Under the pieces are notes generated by a model. The model was not told where the DNA came from and did not search any database. It saw nothing but the letters and a program-made list of their open reading frames with translations. A stretch of DNA of 36,588 nucleotides, taken from positions 1 to 36,588 of the forward strand of contig JAOAGO010000028.1 of NCBI GenBank assembly GCA_026415715.1, given 5' to 3'. Below are positions 16,981 through 24,153 of this stretch, piece by piece. This stretch comes from Chitinophagaceae bacterium. Its GTDB lineage: Bacteria > Bacteroidota > Bacteroidia > Chitinophagales > Chitinophagaceae. Position numbers and translations under genes: made by a program. Each line of letters opens with the position of its first letter. Within the stretch, counting starts at the first letter, position 1.

Positions 16981-17856
16981 ATGCGTCAGTTAAAAATTGC
17001 AACCCAGATTACCAACCGTGATTCGCAGGCGGTGGAGAAATATCTTCAGGAGATCTCTAAAATTCCGATGATCACTCCTGAAGAAGAAACCGCTTTGGCA
17101 CAACGGATTAAGATGTATCATAAAAATCCGGTAGATGCGCAAAAAGCATTAGATAAGCTGGTGCAGGCGAATCTCCGGTTCGTGGTATCTGTGGCCAAAC
17201 AGTATCAACATCAGGGATTATCTTTAAGTGATTTAATTAACGAGGGCAACTTAGGCCTTATTAAAGCCGCACAGCGGTTTGACGAAACCAAGGGTTTCAA
17301 ATTTATTTCTTATGCTGTCTGGTGGATCCGTCAATCCATTCTTCAGGCATTAGCCGAGCAAGGGCGTTTGGTGCGACTCCCTCAAAACAAAATCGGCACC
17401 TACAACAAAGCTAACAAAGCTTATATGGCTTTTGAACAGGAACATGAAAGAGAACCTTCAACCGAAGAATTAGCCGAAATTCTGGAAATGAGCGAAACCG
17501 AAATCAACAATATTTTCCAGAGCAATACACGGCATTCTTCATTAGACGCTCCGGTACATGAAGCTGAAGATGTTGCTATGGGGGATTTACTGGAAGGAGG
17601 AGAAGAAACTGATGAAAGTGTAATGAAAGAGTCTTTAAGAACCGAAATCCGGCGGGTGCTGAAATCGCTTAGTCCCCGCGAAGCCGAAATCGTAAATGCT
17701 TACTTCGGGTTGGATGGTGAGAACGGAATTACCATCGAACAAATCGGTCAAAAATACGATCTGACCAAAGAGCGAATCCGTCAGATCAAAGAAAGAGCAA
17801 TAAAGCGATTGCAAAAAGCCCGATACAGCAACGCCCTGAAAGCATATCTGGGTTAA
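16981..17856 (+). CDS. rpoD: Primary RNA polymerase sigma factor (RpoD/SigA family)
   Basis: 291 residues, the short primary sigma typical of Bacteroidota, lacking the large region 1.1 and non-conserved region of E. coli RpoD. Region 1.2 begins near residue 10 (DSQAVEKYLQEISKIPMITP); region 2 has LVQANLRFVVSVAKQYQHQG and the -10-recognition helix FISYAVWWIRQSILQA; region 3 contains RLPQNKIGTYNKA; region 4 ends with the helix-turn-helix LTKERIRQIKERAIKRLQKA. This factor would recognise the TAnnTTTG promoters noted elsewhere in the window. It has a strong terminator and a long upstream region. Confidence 0.97.
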   Translation: MRQLKIATQITNRDSQAVEKYLQEISKIPMITPEEETALAQRIKMYHKNPVDAQKALDKLVQANLRFVVSVAKQYQHQGLSLSDLINEGNLGLIKAAQRFDETKGFKFISYAVWWIRQSILQALAEQGRLVRLPQNKIGTYNKANKAYMAFEQEHEREPSTEELAEILEMSETEINNIFQSNTRHSSLDAPVHEAEDVAMGDLLEGGEETDESVMKESLRTEIRRVLKSLSPREAEIVNAYFGLDGENGITIEQIGQKYDLTKERIRQIKERAIKRLQKARYSNALKAYLG

Positions 17857-17885
17857 ATCATTTTGATGGGTTAAAGTATTCACAG

Positions 17886-17917
17886 AGCCCGATGAAATCC
17901 GCATCGGGCTTTATTTT
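17886..17917 (+). terminator. Rho-independent terminator of rpoD
   Basis: AGCCCGATG (17886-17894), 7-base loop, CATCGGGCT (17902-17910), followed by TTATTTT. Perfect 9-bp stem, 30 bases after the stop. Confidence 0.93.
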
Positions 17918-17950
17918 GAACTTTAGGTTTACCCGGTGGTTTATACAAAT

Positions 17951-18847
17951 ATGAATCGTTTTTTTTCATCACATCTTTATCTCATTTTTTTTACGGGGCT
18001 TATTTTTTGTTCTTGTGAAAAAGTGATTGATTTTAAACCGAAAGAAAAGGCTCCCAAACTGGTAGTAGAAGCTACCATAGAAAACGGTCAGCCCCCGATT
18101 GTTTTTTTGTCCAGAAGTGTGAATTTCTTTTCAAAAATGGATCCTCAAACGCTCTCACAGAGTTTTGTCAGGAACGCCGAGGTATATGTTTCAAACGGAA
18201 GCGTCACTCATAAATTACGTGAATATTCTGTTCCGTTGGGCGGGGGATATTTCATATATTTCTATTCGGCAGATACTACCAATCCCTCAACCTATTTTGT
18301 GGGGGAATTAAAAAAAACATATTCGCTTCGCATCGTGTATGACGGCGAAATTTACACTGCACAAACAACTATTCCGGAAATAACCCGTCGCATTGATTCA
18401 TTATATTGGAAACCGGCTCCGCCGGGCAATCCCCCCAACAAAGTAGCTTTAATGATTCGGGCAACAGACAGACCTGGCTATGGTGATTACGTTCGCTATT
18501 TTACCAAACGAAATCAGGAGCCCTTTTATGCCGGTTTGAATTCTGTTTATGACGATCAGATTATTGACGGCACCACCTATGAAGTACAGGTAGAGCGTGG
18601 CATAAACCGAAACGACGGAATAGCGAATGGGTATTCTTTTTTTGATAAAGGCGATACCGTAACGCTCAAACTTTGTAATATTGACAAAGCGACTTATGAT
18701 TTCTGGCGAACACTGGAATTCAACTTTGCCAGTATTGGCAACCCGTTCTCCAATCCTACACGCATCATAAGCAATATCAGCGGAAATTCGTTGGGGTATT
18801 TCGGCGGTTATGCCGCACAATACAAAACTCTGATTATTCCCCGCTGA
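17951..18847 (+). CDS. DUF4249 domain lipoprotein
   Basis: 298 residues from the ATG at 17951; an upstream in-frame start at 17936 adds five residues before the signal and is less likely. The signal peptide ends in the lipobox LIFCSC. The body fits DUF4249: KAPKLVVEATIENGQPPIVFL (landmark, split), KTYSLRIVYDGEIYTAQTTIP and the C-terminal GNSLGYFGGYAAQY. DUF4249 proteins are surface or periplasmic lipoproteins of Bacteroidota, often next to TonB-dependent receptors; function unknown. No receptor gene is adjacent here, so this is an orphan copy. TAGGTTTA at 17924-17931 is a one-mismatch -7 box. Confidence 0.85.
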   Translation: MNRFFSSHLYLIFFTGLIFCSCEKVIDFKPKEKAPKLVVEATIENGQPPIVFLSRSVNFFSKMDPQTLSQSFVRNAEVYVSNGSVTHKLREYSVPLGGGYFIYFYSADTTNPSTYFVGELKKTYSLRIVYDGEIYTAQTTIPEITRRIDSLYWKPAPPGNPPNKVALMIRATDRPGYGDYVRYFTKRNQEPFYAGLNSVYDDQIIDGTTYEVQVERGINRNDGIANGYSFFDKGDTVTLKLCNIDKATYDFWRTLEFNFASIGNPFSNPTRIISNISGNSLGYFGGYAAQYKTLIIPR

Positions 18848-18880
18848 CCTTTGTCACATTTCGCTATAAAATAATTCAAC

Positions 18881-18888
18881 TATTTTTG
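18881..18888 (+). promoter_or_regulatory. -7 promoter box (TATTTTTG) for trxB
   Basis: Perfect TAnnTTTG 35 bases before the preferred trxB ATG. With the rnpB spacing, the transcript would start near 18893, two bases before the short frame at 18895. Confidence 0.5.
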
Positions 18889-18894
18889 CCCTTC

Positions 18895-18906
18895 ATGATG
18901 AATTGA
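18895..18906 (+). other. Possible 3-codon upstream frame in the trxB leader
   Basis: ATG ATG AAT TGA at 18895-18906 lies at the extreme 5' end of the predicted trxB transcript. Its stop overlaps a TTG (18903) that is in frame with trxB. It could be chance or a tiny leader cistron. Confidence 0.2.
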
Positions 18907-18923
18907 AAACTTATTTCCCTGAC

Positions 18924-19856
18924 ATGGAAAAAACAAAATGCCTGATTATTGGCTCGGGTCCTGCCGGATATACCGCTGCAATTTATGCAGCAAGGGCAAA
19001 TCTGAAGCCTGTGTTATATAAGGGCCTTCAGCCGGGCGGACAACTGACGATTACCACCGAGGTTGAAAATTACCCGGGATATCCGTATGGAGTTCAGGGA
19101 CCTGATATGATGATTGATTTTGAAAAACAGGCCCGACGTATGGGGGCTGATATTCGGGATGGAATGGCTACAAAAGTTGATTTTTCATCAGAGCATTTTA
19201 AAGTGGAAATCGATGAAGAAAAATGGATTGCGGCAGATGCGGTTATTATTGCCACCGGAGCTTCAGCGAAATGGCTGGGTCTGGAAAGTGAGCAACGATT
19301 AAACGGCCATGGCGTAAGCGCCTGTGCCGTGTGTGACGGATTTTTTTTCAGAGGTAAAGAAGTGGCCGTTGTAGGCGGAGGTGATACCGCTGCCGAAGAA
19401 GCGCTCTATCTTTCCAAATTATGTACACGGGTGCACATGCTGGTGCGAAGAGATAAAATGCGGGCAAGCATGATTATGCAGGAAAGAGTGAAGAACACTC
19501 CCAATATTATGATTTACTGGAATACCGAAACAGAAGAAATTTTAGGCGATAACAAAGTTACCGGAGTTCGTTATCGCAACAACAAAACCGGAGAGACGGG
19601 AGAAATATCCGTCAGCGGATTTTTTGTAGCCATAGGTCATCAACCGAACTCTGCCATTTTTAAGGGATGGCTCGATATGGATGAATCCGGTTACATTAAA
19701 ACCGTTCCGGGAACCACCAAAACCAGCCGTGAAGGCGTATTTGCGGCAGGCGATGTTCAGGATAAAGTTTATCGTCAGGCGGTAACTGCAGCCGGCAGCG
19801 GTTGTATGGCTGCATTGGATGCCGAACGTTATCTGAGCGCCAAAGGTTTACATTAA
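18924..19856 (+). CDS. trxB: Thioredoxin-disulfide reductase
   Basis: 310 residues from the ATG at 18924; a TTG at 18903 would add seven residues (MKTYFPD) before the conserved start and is less likely. It is an NADPH-dependent flavoprotein that reduces thioredoxin. FAD-binding GSGPAGYTAAIYAARA is near the N terminus, the redox pair is C134-A-V-C137 (CAVCDGFF), NADPH-binding GGGDTAAEEALYL follows, and the C-terminal FAD motif is FAAGDVQDKVYRQAVTAAG. All active residues are present. folB starts 4 bases after the stop, so the two are co-transcribed. It would support both the bacilliredoxin and cytosolic thioredoxins. Confidence 0.97.
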   Translation: MEKTKCLIIGSGPAGYTAAIYAARANLKPVLYKGLQPGGQLTITTEVENYPGYPYGVQGPDMMIDFEKQARRMGADIRDGMATKVDFSSEHFKVEIDEEKWIAADAVIIATGASAKWLGLESEQRLNGHGVSACAVCDGFFFRGKEVAVVGGGDTAAEEALYLSKLCTRVHMLVRRDKMRASMIMQERVKNTPNIMIYWNTETEEILGDNKVTGVRYRNNKTGETGEISVSGFFVAIGHQPNSAIFKGWLDMDESGYIKTVPGTTKTSREGVFAAGDVQDKVYRQAVTAAGSGCMAALDAERYLSAKGLH

Positions 19857-19860
19857 ATTT

Positions 19861-20211
19861 ATGATTCAGATTCAGCTCAAACACCTTCGTTTTTTTGCTT
19901 TTCATGGCATCTATCCCGAAGAAAAAACAGCGGGGGGCGATTTTGAAGTCAATGCTTCTGTTTTTTTCAGGGAAACTCAAACAATAGCATCCCTTGAACA
20001 AACCATGAATTATGAAATGCTGTTTGAAATCATAAGAGATGCCATGCAAACGCCAAAGGAATTGCTGGAAACTGTGGCAATGGACATAATAGAAAAAATC
20101 AAAAGCAGATTTCCTCAGGTACAAAAAATTTCCATTGAAATTATTAAGCTGAATCCTCCCATTACACATTTCAACGGACAGGTATCGGTAACCGTTTCCA
20201 AAGAGTATTAA
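19861..20211 (+). CDS. folB: Dihydroneopterin aldolase
   Basis: 116 residues. It cleaves 7,8-dihydroneopterin to 6-hydroxymethyl-dihydropterin and glycolaldehyde in folate synthesis. Visible features: FHGIYPEEKTAGGDFEVN with the substrate-binding Glu, MNYEMLFEIIRD with the conserved Tyr, LLETVAMDIIEKI, and IEIIKLNPPI with the catalytic Lys before the Asn-Pro-Pro turn. Length matches the family. It is the second gene of a trxB-folB operon. Its TAA overlaps by 4 bases the stop of the convergent MATE gene. Confidence 0.93.
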   Translation: MIQIQLKHLRFFAFHGIYPEEKTAGGDFEVNASVFFRETQTIASLEQTMNYEMLFEIIRDAMQTPKELLETVAMDIIEKIKSRFPQVQKISIEIIKLNPPITHFNGQVSVTVSKEY

Positions 20212-21566
20212 ATTACCTTATCCTTCCAGTTTCCTTTCTGCAAATAAAAATAAGAAAGCGAAAGCAACACAGCCCAATACACCAGTTCAGAGGTCCATGC
20301 CCACACCAGATTTAACTGAAGTACTTTTATCACAAAATAAATATAAATGCAGTATGCCGTAATGGCTGCCAGTTCAATCAACAGATTGATTTTAGTATTT
20401 CCCGTACCGGTTACAGAATTCAGCCATACGGATGCCAGAGACATGGCAAGAACCCCCACGGAAACAACGCGAAAAACAGGGATGGCCTCCGAAACAAAAC
20501 TTTCTTCCAGGCGATATAAACTAAAAAACAGCTCCGGAAAAAGATTTAAAATGGCGCACATTACACTGACAAACAGGAAGCTGAGCCCGGATATCCGATG
20601 AATTAACAACAACACCTGATCCTGTCGCCCCTGTCCGATGATATTGCTTACCATGGCATTGGCTGCGCTTCCGAAAGCCCACGCAAATACGCCGAAAATT
20701 CCGAACACGTTTCGCATGGTATTGCTGATGGCAAGAGGTCTTTCGCCGGTATTTTCAATCAGTATGTAAAAAATGAGCCAGGCAACAATACTAATAACGT
20801 ATTGAGCCACCAAAGGTAAACTTTGCCGGAAAATTAATGCCGAGAGCGGCCGCTGAAAAGAAAGTGATTTAAATAAAGAGAACGTATGGTGCATTTTTTT
20901 TAAGAACAGAATGAAAAACACAATAGCCAGGCCGAAAAATTCAGCAATTAAAGAAGCTATGGCTGCACCGTTAAAACCCAACCGGGGCATTCCGAGATTT
21001 CCGAATATGAGACAATAATCCAAAAGGATATGCAGGCCCGAACCGAACCAGAATCCGAATTTCATATACTTGCTGTTGTTGGTGCCTACCAGCAAGGCAT
21101 TTCCCACCTGAAAAGCATATAAAAAAACAAGCCCCCAGATTCGTATTTTCAGAAAGGATAATGTCTGTTCATAAACCGCCCGAGACCGAATGGTGGAAGA
21201 CAGCAATAGAGGGCCGGTAAGATAGGTGATGAGAATAGAGGCTGCTGCAAAGAAAAAAGAGATCCATAACCCTTGAATAAAAATTCTTCCTATTTCCTCT
21301 GCGCGGTTTTGTCCTGCTCTGCGGGCCATTAGCGCCTGTATGCCATTGTTAAGTCCGGTACCGATCAGTGAAAAAATCAGGTAATACACGCCGGTAATGG
21401 CGGCTGTTCCCAGTTCGGTTTCTCCCAAAGCACTGATGAAAATGCTGTTTACCATAAAATTAATCTGAGGAACAAGAAGCGCCACCGAAATGGGTACAGC
21501 TGTTTTCAGAATGTCTTTTCGGGTAATGTTAACCCGTAAATTTTCGGCCGTTGGCGAATGGCTCAT
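20208..21566 (-). CDS. MATE family efflux transporter
   Basis: 452 residues with about twelve membrane helices in two similar halves, the MATE (DinF/NorM-like) layout. Recognisable segments include LLVPQINFMVNSIFISALGE and GTAAITGVYYLIFSLIGTGL near the start and AFGSAANAMVSNIIGQG in the second half. MATE proteins export cationic drugs or metabolites with Na+ or H+ antiport; the substrate is not predictable. It is monocistronic on the minus strand with a -7 box TAGGTTTG 51 bases upstream. Confidence 0.92.
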   Translation of the reverse strand: MSHSPTAENLRVNITRKDILKTAVPISVALLVPQINFMVNSIFISALGETELGTAAITGVYYLIFSLIGTGLNNGIQALMARRAGQNRAEEIGRIFIQGLWISFFFAAASILITYLTGPLLLSSTIRSRAVYEQTLSFLKIRIWGLVFLYAFQVGNALLVGTNNSKYMKFGFWFGSGLHILLDYCLIFGNLGMPRLGFNGAAIASLIAEFFGLAIVFFILFLKKMHHTFSLFKSLSFQRPLSALIFRQSLPLVAQYVISIVAWLIFYILIENTGERPLAISNTMRNVFGIFGVFAWAFGSAANAMVSNIIGQGRQDQVLLLIHRISGLSFLFVSVMCAILNLFPELFFSLYRLEESFVSEAIPVFRVVSVGVLAMSLASVWLNSVTGTGNTKINLLIELAAITAYCIYIYFVIKVLQLNLVWAWTSELVYWAVLLSLSYFYLQKGNWKDKVI

Positions 21567-21617
21567 AATTTCAGATCCTGATGCTTATTACGAATAAATC
21601 AACAAACTAATCTTCGG

Positions 21618-21625
21618 CAAACCTA
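21618..21625 (-). promoter_or_regulatory. -7 promoter box (minus-strand TAGGTTTG) for the MATE gene
   Basis: Perfect TAnnTTTG on the minus strand; predicted leader about 47 bases. On the plus strand TATCATTG at 21644-21651 is a one-mismatch box for the divergent DUF3822 operon. Confidence 0.4.
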
Positions 21626-21664
21626 CAATAAATAAATTTTATCTATCATTGCAGGGAAATCATT

Positions 21665-22486
21665 TTGAAAAAGCAATTTGTTTATAAAAGGACAGAAGGC
21701 GGGTACGGACATTCGCCGTTGTTGCTGATAAACCTGGGGATTCAGCATGGCGGTTTTGTCATTGTAAGCGCCGATCTTTCCACATTATATCATGCCGTAT
21801 GGTTTCTTTCGAAAAAGGAAGAACCGATTCTGTTAAGTAATTTACTGACGGAAATTCCTGCGTTTTCCGCAAACGATTTTAATGTAGAAGTGTTGCTTGA
21901 AATCCCCGGTTATCAGTTGTACCCTTCCCGCGTAATGCATGTTGCCATGGCTGAAGAATGGCTAAGGGATTTAGGCTATTACGATAAAGGAAATGTGTTG
22001 CTGAAAGATGATTTACACGACTGGCAAATGGCAAACTGCTATTCCGTTCCGTCATACCTTCTGAATGATATATTCAGTGTACTTCATCAACCCTACAAAA
22101 AACATTATATATCGGCCGTAATGAGAGGAGCGAGGCCGGATTGGGGTGAAGAGCTGATGTTGGCTGATTTCAGAACTTCCTGGTTTCATGTTGTTGTGGT
22201 TCGGAACAGTGGCTTGTTGTTAGCCAACACCTTTGCGTTTCAGGCTGCAGAAGATGTTTTATATTACCTTTTAAAAATTTGTAAATATCTGAAACTGTCG
22301 CAATCGTCCGTTCGATTGTATTTGTCGGGGTTTGTGAACCGGGAATCGGAGATATACAAGGAATTATATAAATATTTTTACGTTGAATTTCGGGAGGCAG
22401 ACTGGGGCAGTACCTCGGACATACCTGCTCATTATTTTACACATTTAAATGATCTGGCCCGATGCGAATTATCAGCGGAAAATTAG
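21665..22486 (+). CDS. DUF3822 family protein
   Basis: 273 residues with a TTG start; no upstream in-frame ATG is available before the predicted promoter. It matches DUF3822 of Bacteroidota, with the diagnostic block LLANTFAFQAAEDVLYYLLK followed by ICKYLKLSQSSVRLYLSGF and ELYKYFYVEF. From its repeating beta-beta-alpha pattern it could have an actin-like ATPase fold, as in PilM-type proteins, but no phosphate loop stands out; that is inference. The last 25 bases overlap rsmD, implying translational coupling. Function unknown. Confidence 0.85.
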   Translation: MKKQFVYKRTEGGYGHSPLLLINLGIQHGGFVIVSADLSTLYHAVWFLSKKEEPILLSNLLTEIPAFSANDFNVEVLLEIPGYQLYPSRVMHVAMAEEWLRDLGYYDKGNVLLKDDLHDWQMANCYSVPSYLLNDIFSVLHQPYKKHYISAVMRGARPDWGEELMLADFRTSWFHVVVVRNSGLLLANTFAFQAAEDVLYYLLKICKYLKLSQSSVRLYLSGFVNRESEIYKELYKYFYVEFREADWGSTSDIPAHYFTHLNDLARCELSAEN

Positions 22487-23013
22487 GAGGCAGACGCCTG
22501 CATCCTCCGAGCCGCATGCCTTACACCCGGCCTACAACTGATTATGCCAAGGAAGGATTATTTAATATTCTTCAAAATCATTTTGACTGGACTGCCATCC
22601 GAACGCTGGATTTGTTTGGCGGTACGGGAAATATCAGTTTTGAGTTGTTTTCCCGGGGCGTTACAGATCTTACGGTTGTGGAAAAAAATCCAACCATGCA
22701 TGCCTTCATAAAGAAAACGGCCCTTCAGTTTCAGATTCCGAATATGAGAATAATCAAAATGGATGTTTTTTCTTATTTAAAACAATCTACCGAACAATTT
22801 GATTTAATTTTTGCCGGGCCTCCTTATGCCTTACCCGATAATCCCCGGCTACCGGAACTTATTTTTGAAAAAAAATTATTGCTGCCGGGAGGCTGGTTTA
22901 TTCTGGAACATACCACCGGTCTGCATTTTCGCAACTCACCCTTTTTTTTAAAGGAACGAGCATACGGGACAACCTTATTTTCTTTTTTTCAGGAGAGCAG
23001 TGATGAATCATGA
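22462..23013 (+). CDS. rsmD: 16S rRNA (guanine(966)-N(2))-methyltransferase RsmD
   Basis: 183 residues. RsmD methylates N2 of G966 of 16S rRNA with S-adenosylmethionine. The N-terminal RIISGKLGGRRLHPPS and RPTTDYAKEGLFNIL are diagnostic; the SAM loop is LDLFGGTGNISFELFSRG. The catalytic motif IV, normally (D/N)PP(Y/F), reads A-G119-P-P-Y122, with GGG where an Asp codon is expected. The rest of the motif is intact, so either the enzyme tolerates this, or activity is reduced, or there is a base-call error. It overlaps DUF3822 upstream by 25 bases; lpxK follows after 39 bases. Confidence 0.9.
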   Translation: MRIISGKLGGRRLHPPSRMPYTRPTTDYAKEGLFNILQNHFDWTAIRTLDLFGGTGNISFELFSRGVTDLTVVEKNPTMHAFIKKTALQFQIPNMRIIKMDVFSYLKQSTEQFDLIFAGPPYALPDNPRLPELIFEKKLLLPGGWFILEHTTGLHFRNSPFFLKERAYGTTLFSFFQESSDES

Positions 23014-23052
23014 TAATCAAATACGCATTTCCAAATTAAATGAAGTTTCGGT

Positions 23053-24153
23053 ATGACGACGGGTTACAGCTATCTGAAATCCTTTCGGTTTTTTTTGTTA
23101 CCTTTCTCATGGATTTGGGCCGCCGTTCTGGTCATTCGGAATTTTCTTTATGATAAGCAAATTTTTAAGTCTTCGGAGTACGGTCTTCCGCTCATAGTTG
23201 TGGGAAATCTCAGCATAGGAGGCACCGGGAAATCTCCCATGGTGGAATATCTTACCGAACTGCTGAAAAATTCGTTTCGTGTAGCCATCATCAGCCGGGG
23301 ATATAAGCGTAAAACACGAGGATATGTGTTGGCCGGAAAAGACACATCATCGCTGGATATCGGTGATGAACCTATGCAGTTTTATAAAAAATTTCCCGAT
23401 GTTCCCGTAGCCGTGGGTGAAGACCGCAACATTGCAATTGCTCAACTGATGTACGACAGGCCCGAAACACAGGTGATTTTGCTCGACGATGCCTTTCAGC
23501 ATCGTGCCGTTAAAGCCGGAATGAACATTTTGCTGACAGATTACGACAACTTATTTACAAAAGATTTTTATTTGCCGGCAGGCGACCTCAGAGACCTGAA
23601 AAGCTCTTATAAAAGAGCCCATTTGATTGTAATTACGAAATGTCCGTCTCATATTAACGAAGATGAAAAACGGAAGATAATTAGGGAAATTCGACCGCAG
23701 CCACACCAACAACTTTTTTTTACCGCACTGGAATATGGAAATCCTTATTTATTATTTGGAAAGACTTCCGGTTATCCATCACCCGATGGTGAAGTATTAC
23801 TCATAACCGGAATTGCCAACCCGCAGCCACTGAAAAAATATCTGGAACAGCATTTTTCAGCTTATCAATTGATGGAATTTCCCGATCATCATATTTTTTC
23901 AATAGATGACTGGCTGGCGATAAAGAAAAAATTTGACAGCATATCAAATCCTGAAAAATATATACTGACTACTGAGAAAGATGCCGTACGGCTGGAAAAA
24001 TTTTCAAAAGATGAGGCAGCGCCTCCGGTATTTGTACTGCCGGTAAAACATCGCTTTTTATTTAACGAGGATAAACTCTTTGAAGATAAAATCCGGTATT
24101 ATATTTTACAAAACATTTCAGAAAATGGGCAGAAAACATTCAGCAAAACATAA
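23053..24153 (+). CDS. lpxK: Tetraacyldisaccharide 4'-kinase
   Basis: 366 residues. It phosphorylates the 4' position of tetraacyldisaccharide-1-phosphate to give lipid IVA, at the inner membrane. The N-terminal hydrophobic helix (FRFFLLPFSWIWAAVLVIR) is the membrane anchor. The Walker A loop is GNLSIGGTGKSPMVEYL, with RGYKRKTRGYV and GDEPMQF following; LLDDAFQHRAV contains the catalytic Asp/His region. Length is normal. Its last 29 bases overlap the start of rnr. It shows the organism makes lipid A. Confidence 0.95.
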   Translation: MTTGYSYLKSFRFFLLPFSWIWAAVLVIRNFLYDKQIFKSSEYGLPLIVVGNLSIGGTGKSPMVEYLTELLKNSFRVAIISRGYKRKTRGYVLAGKDTSSLDIGDEPMQFYKKFPDVPVAVGEDRNIAIAQLMYDRPETQVILLDDAFQHRAVKAGMNILLTDYDNLFTKDFYLPAGDLRDLKSSYKRAHLIVITKCPSHINEDEKRKIIREIRPQPHQQLFFTALEYGNPYLLFGKTSGYPSPDGEVLLITGIANPQPLKKYLEQHFSAYQLMEFPDHHIFSIDDWLAIKKKFDSISNPEKYILTTEKDAVRLEKFSKDEAAPPVFVLPVKHRFLFNEDKLFEDKIRYYILQNISENGQKTFSKT

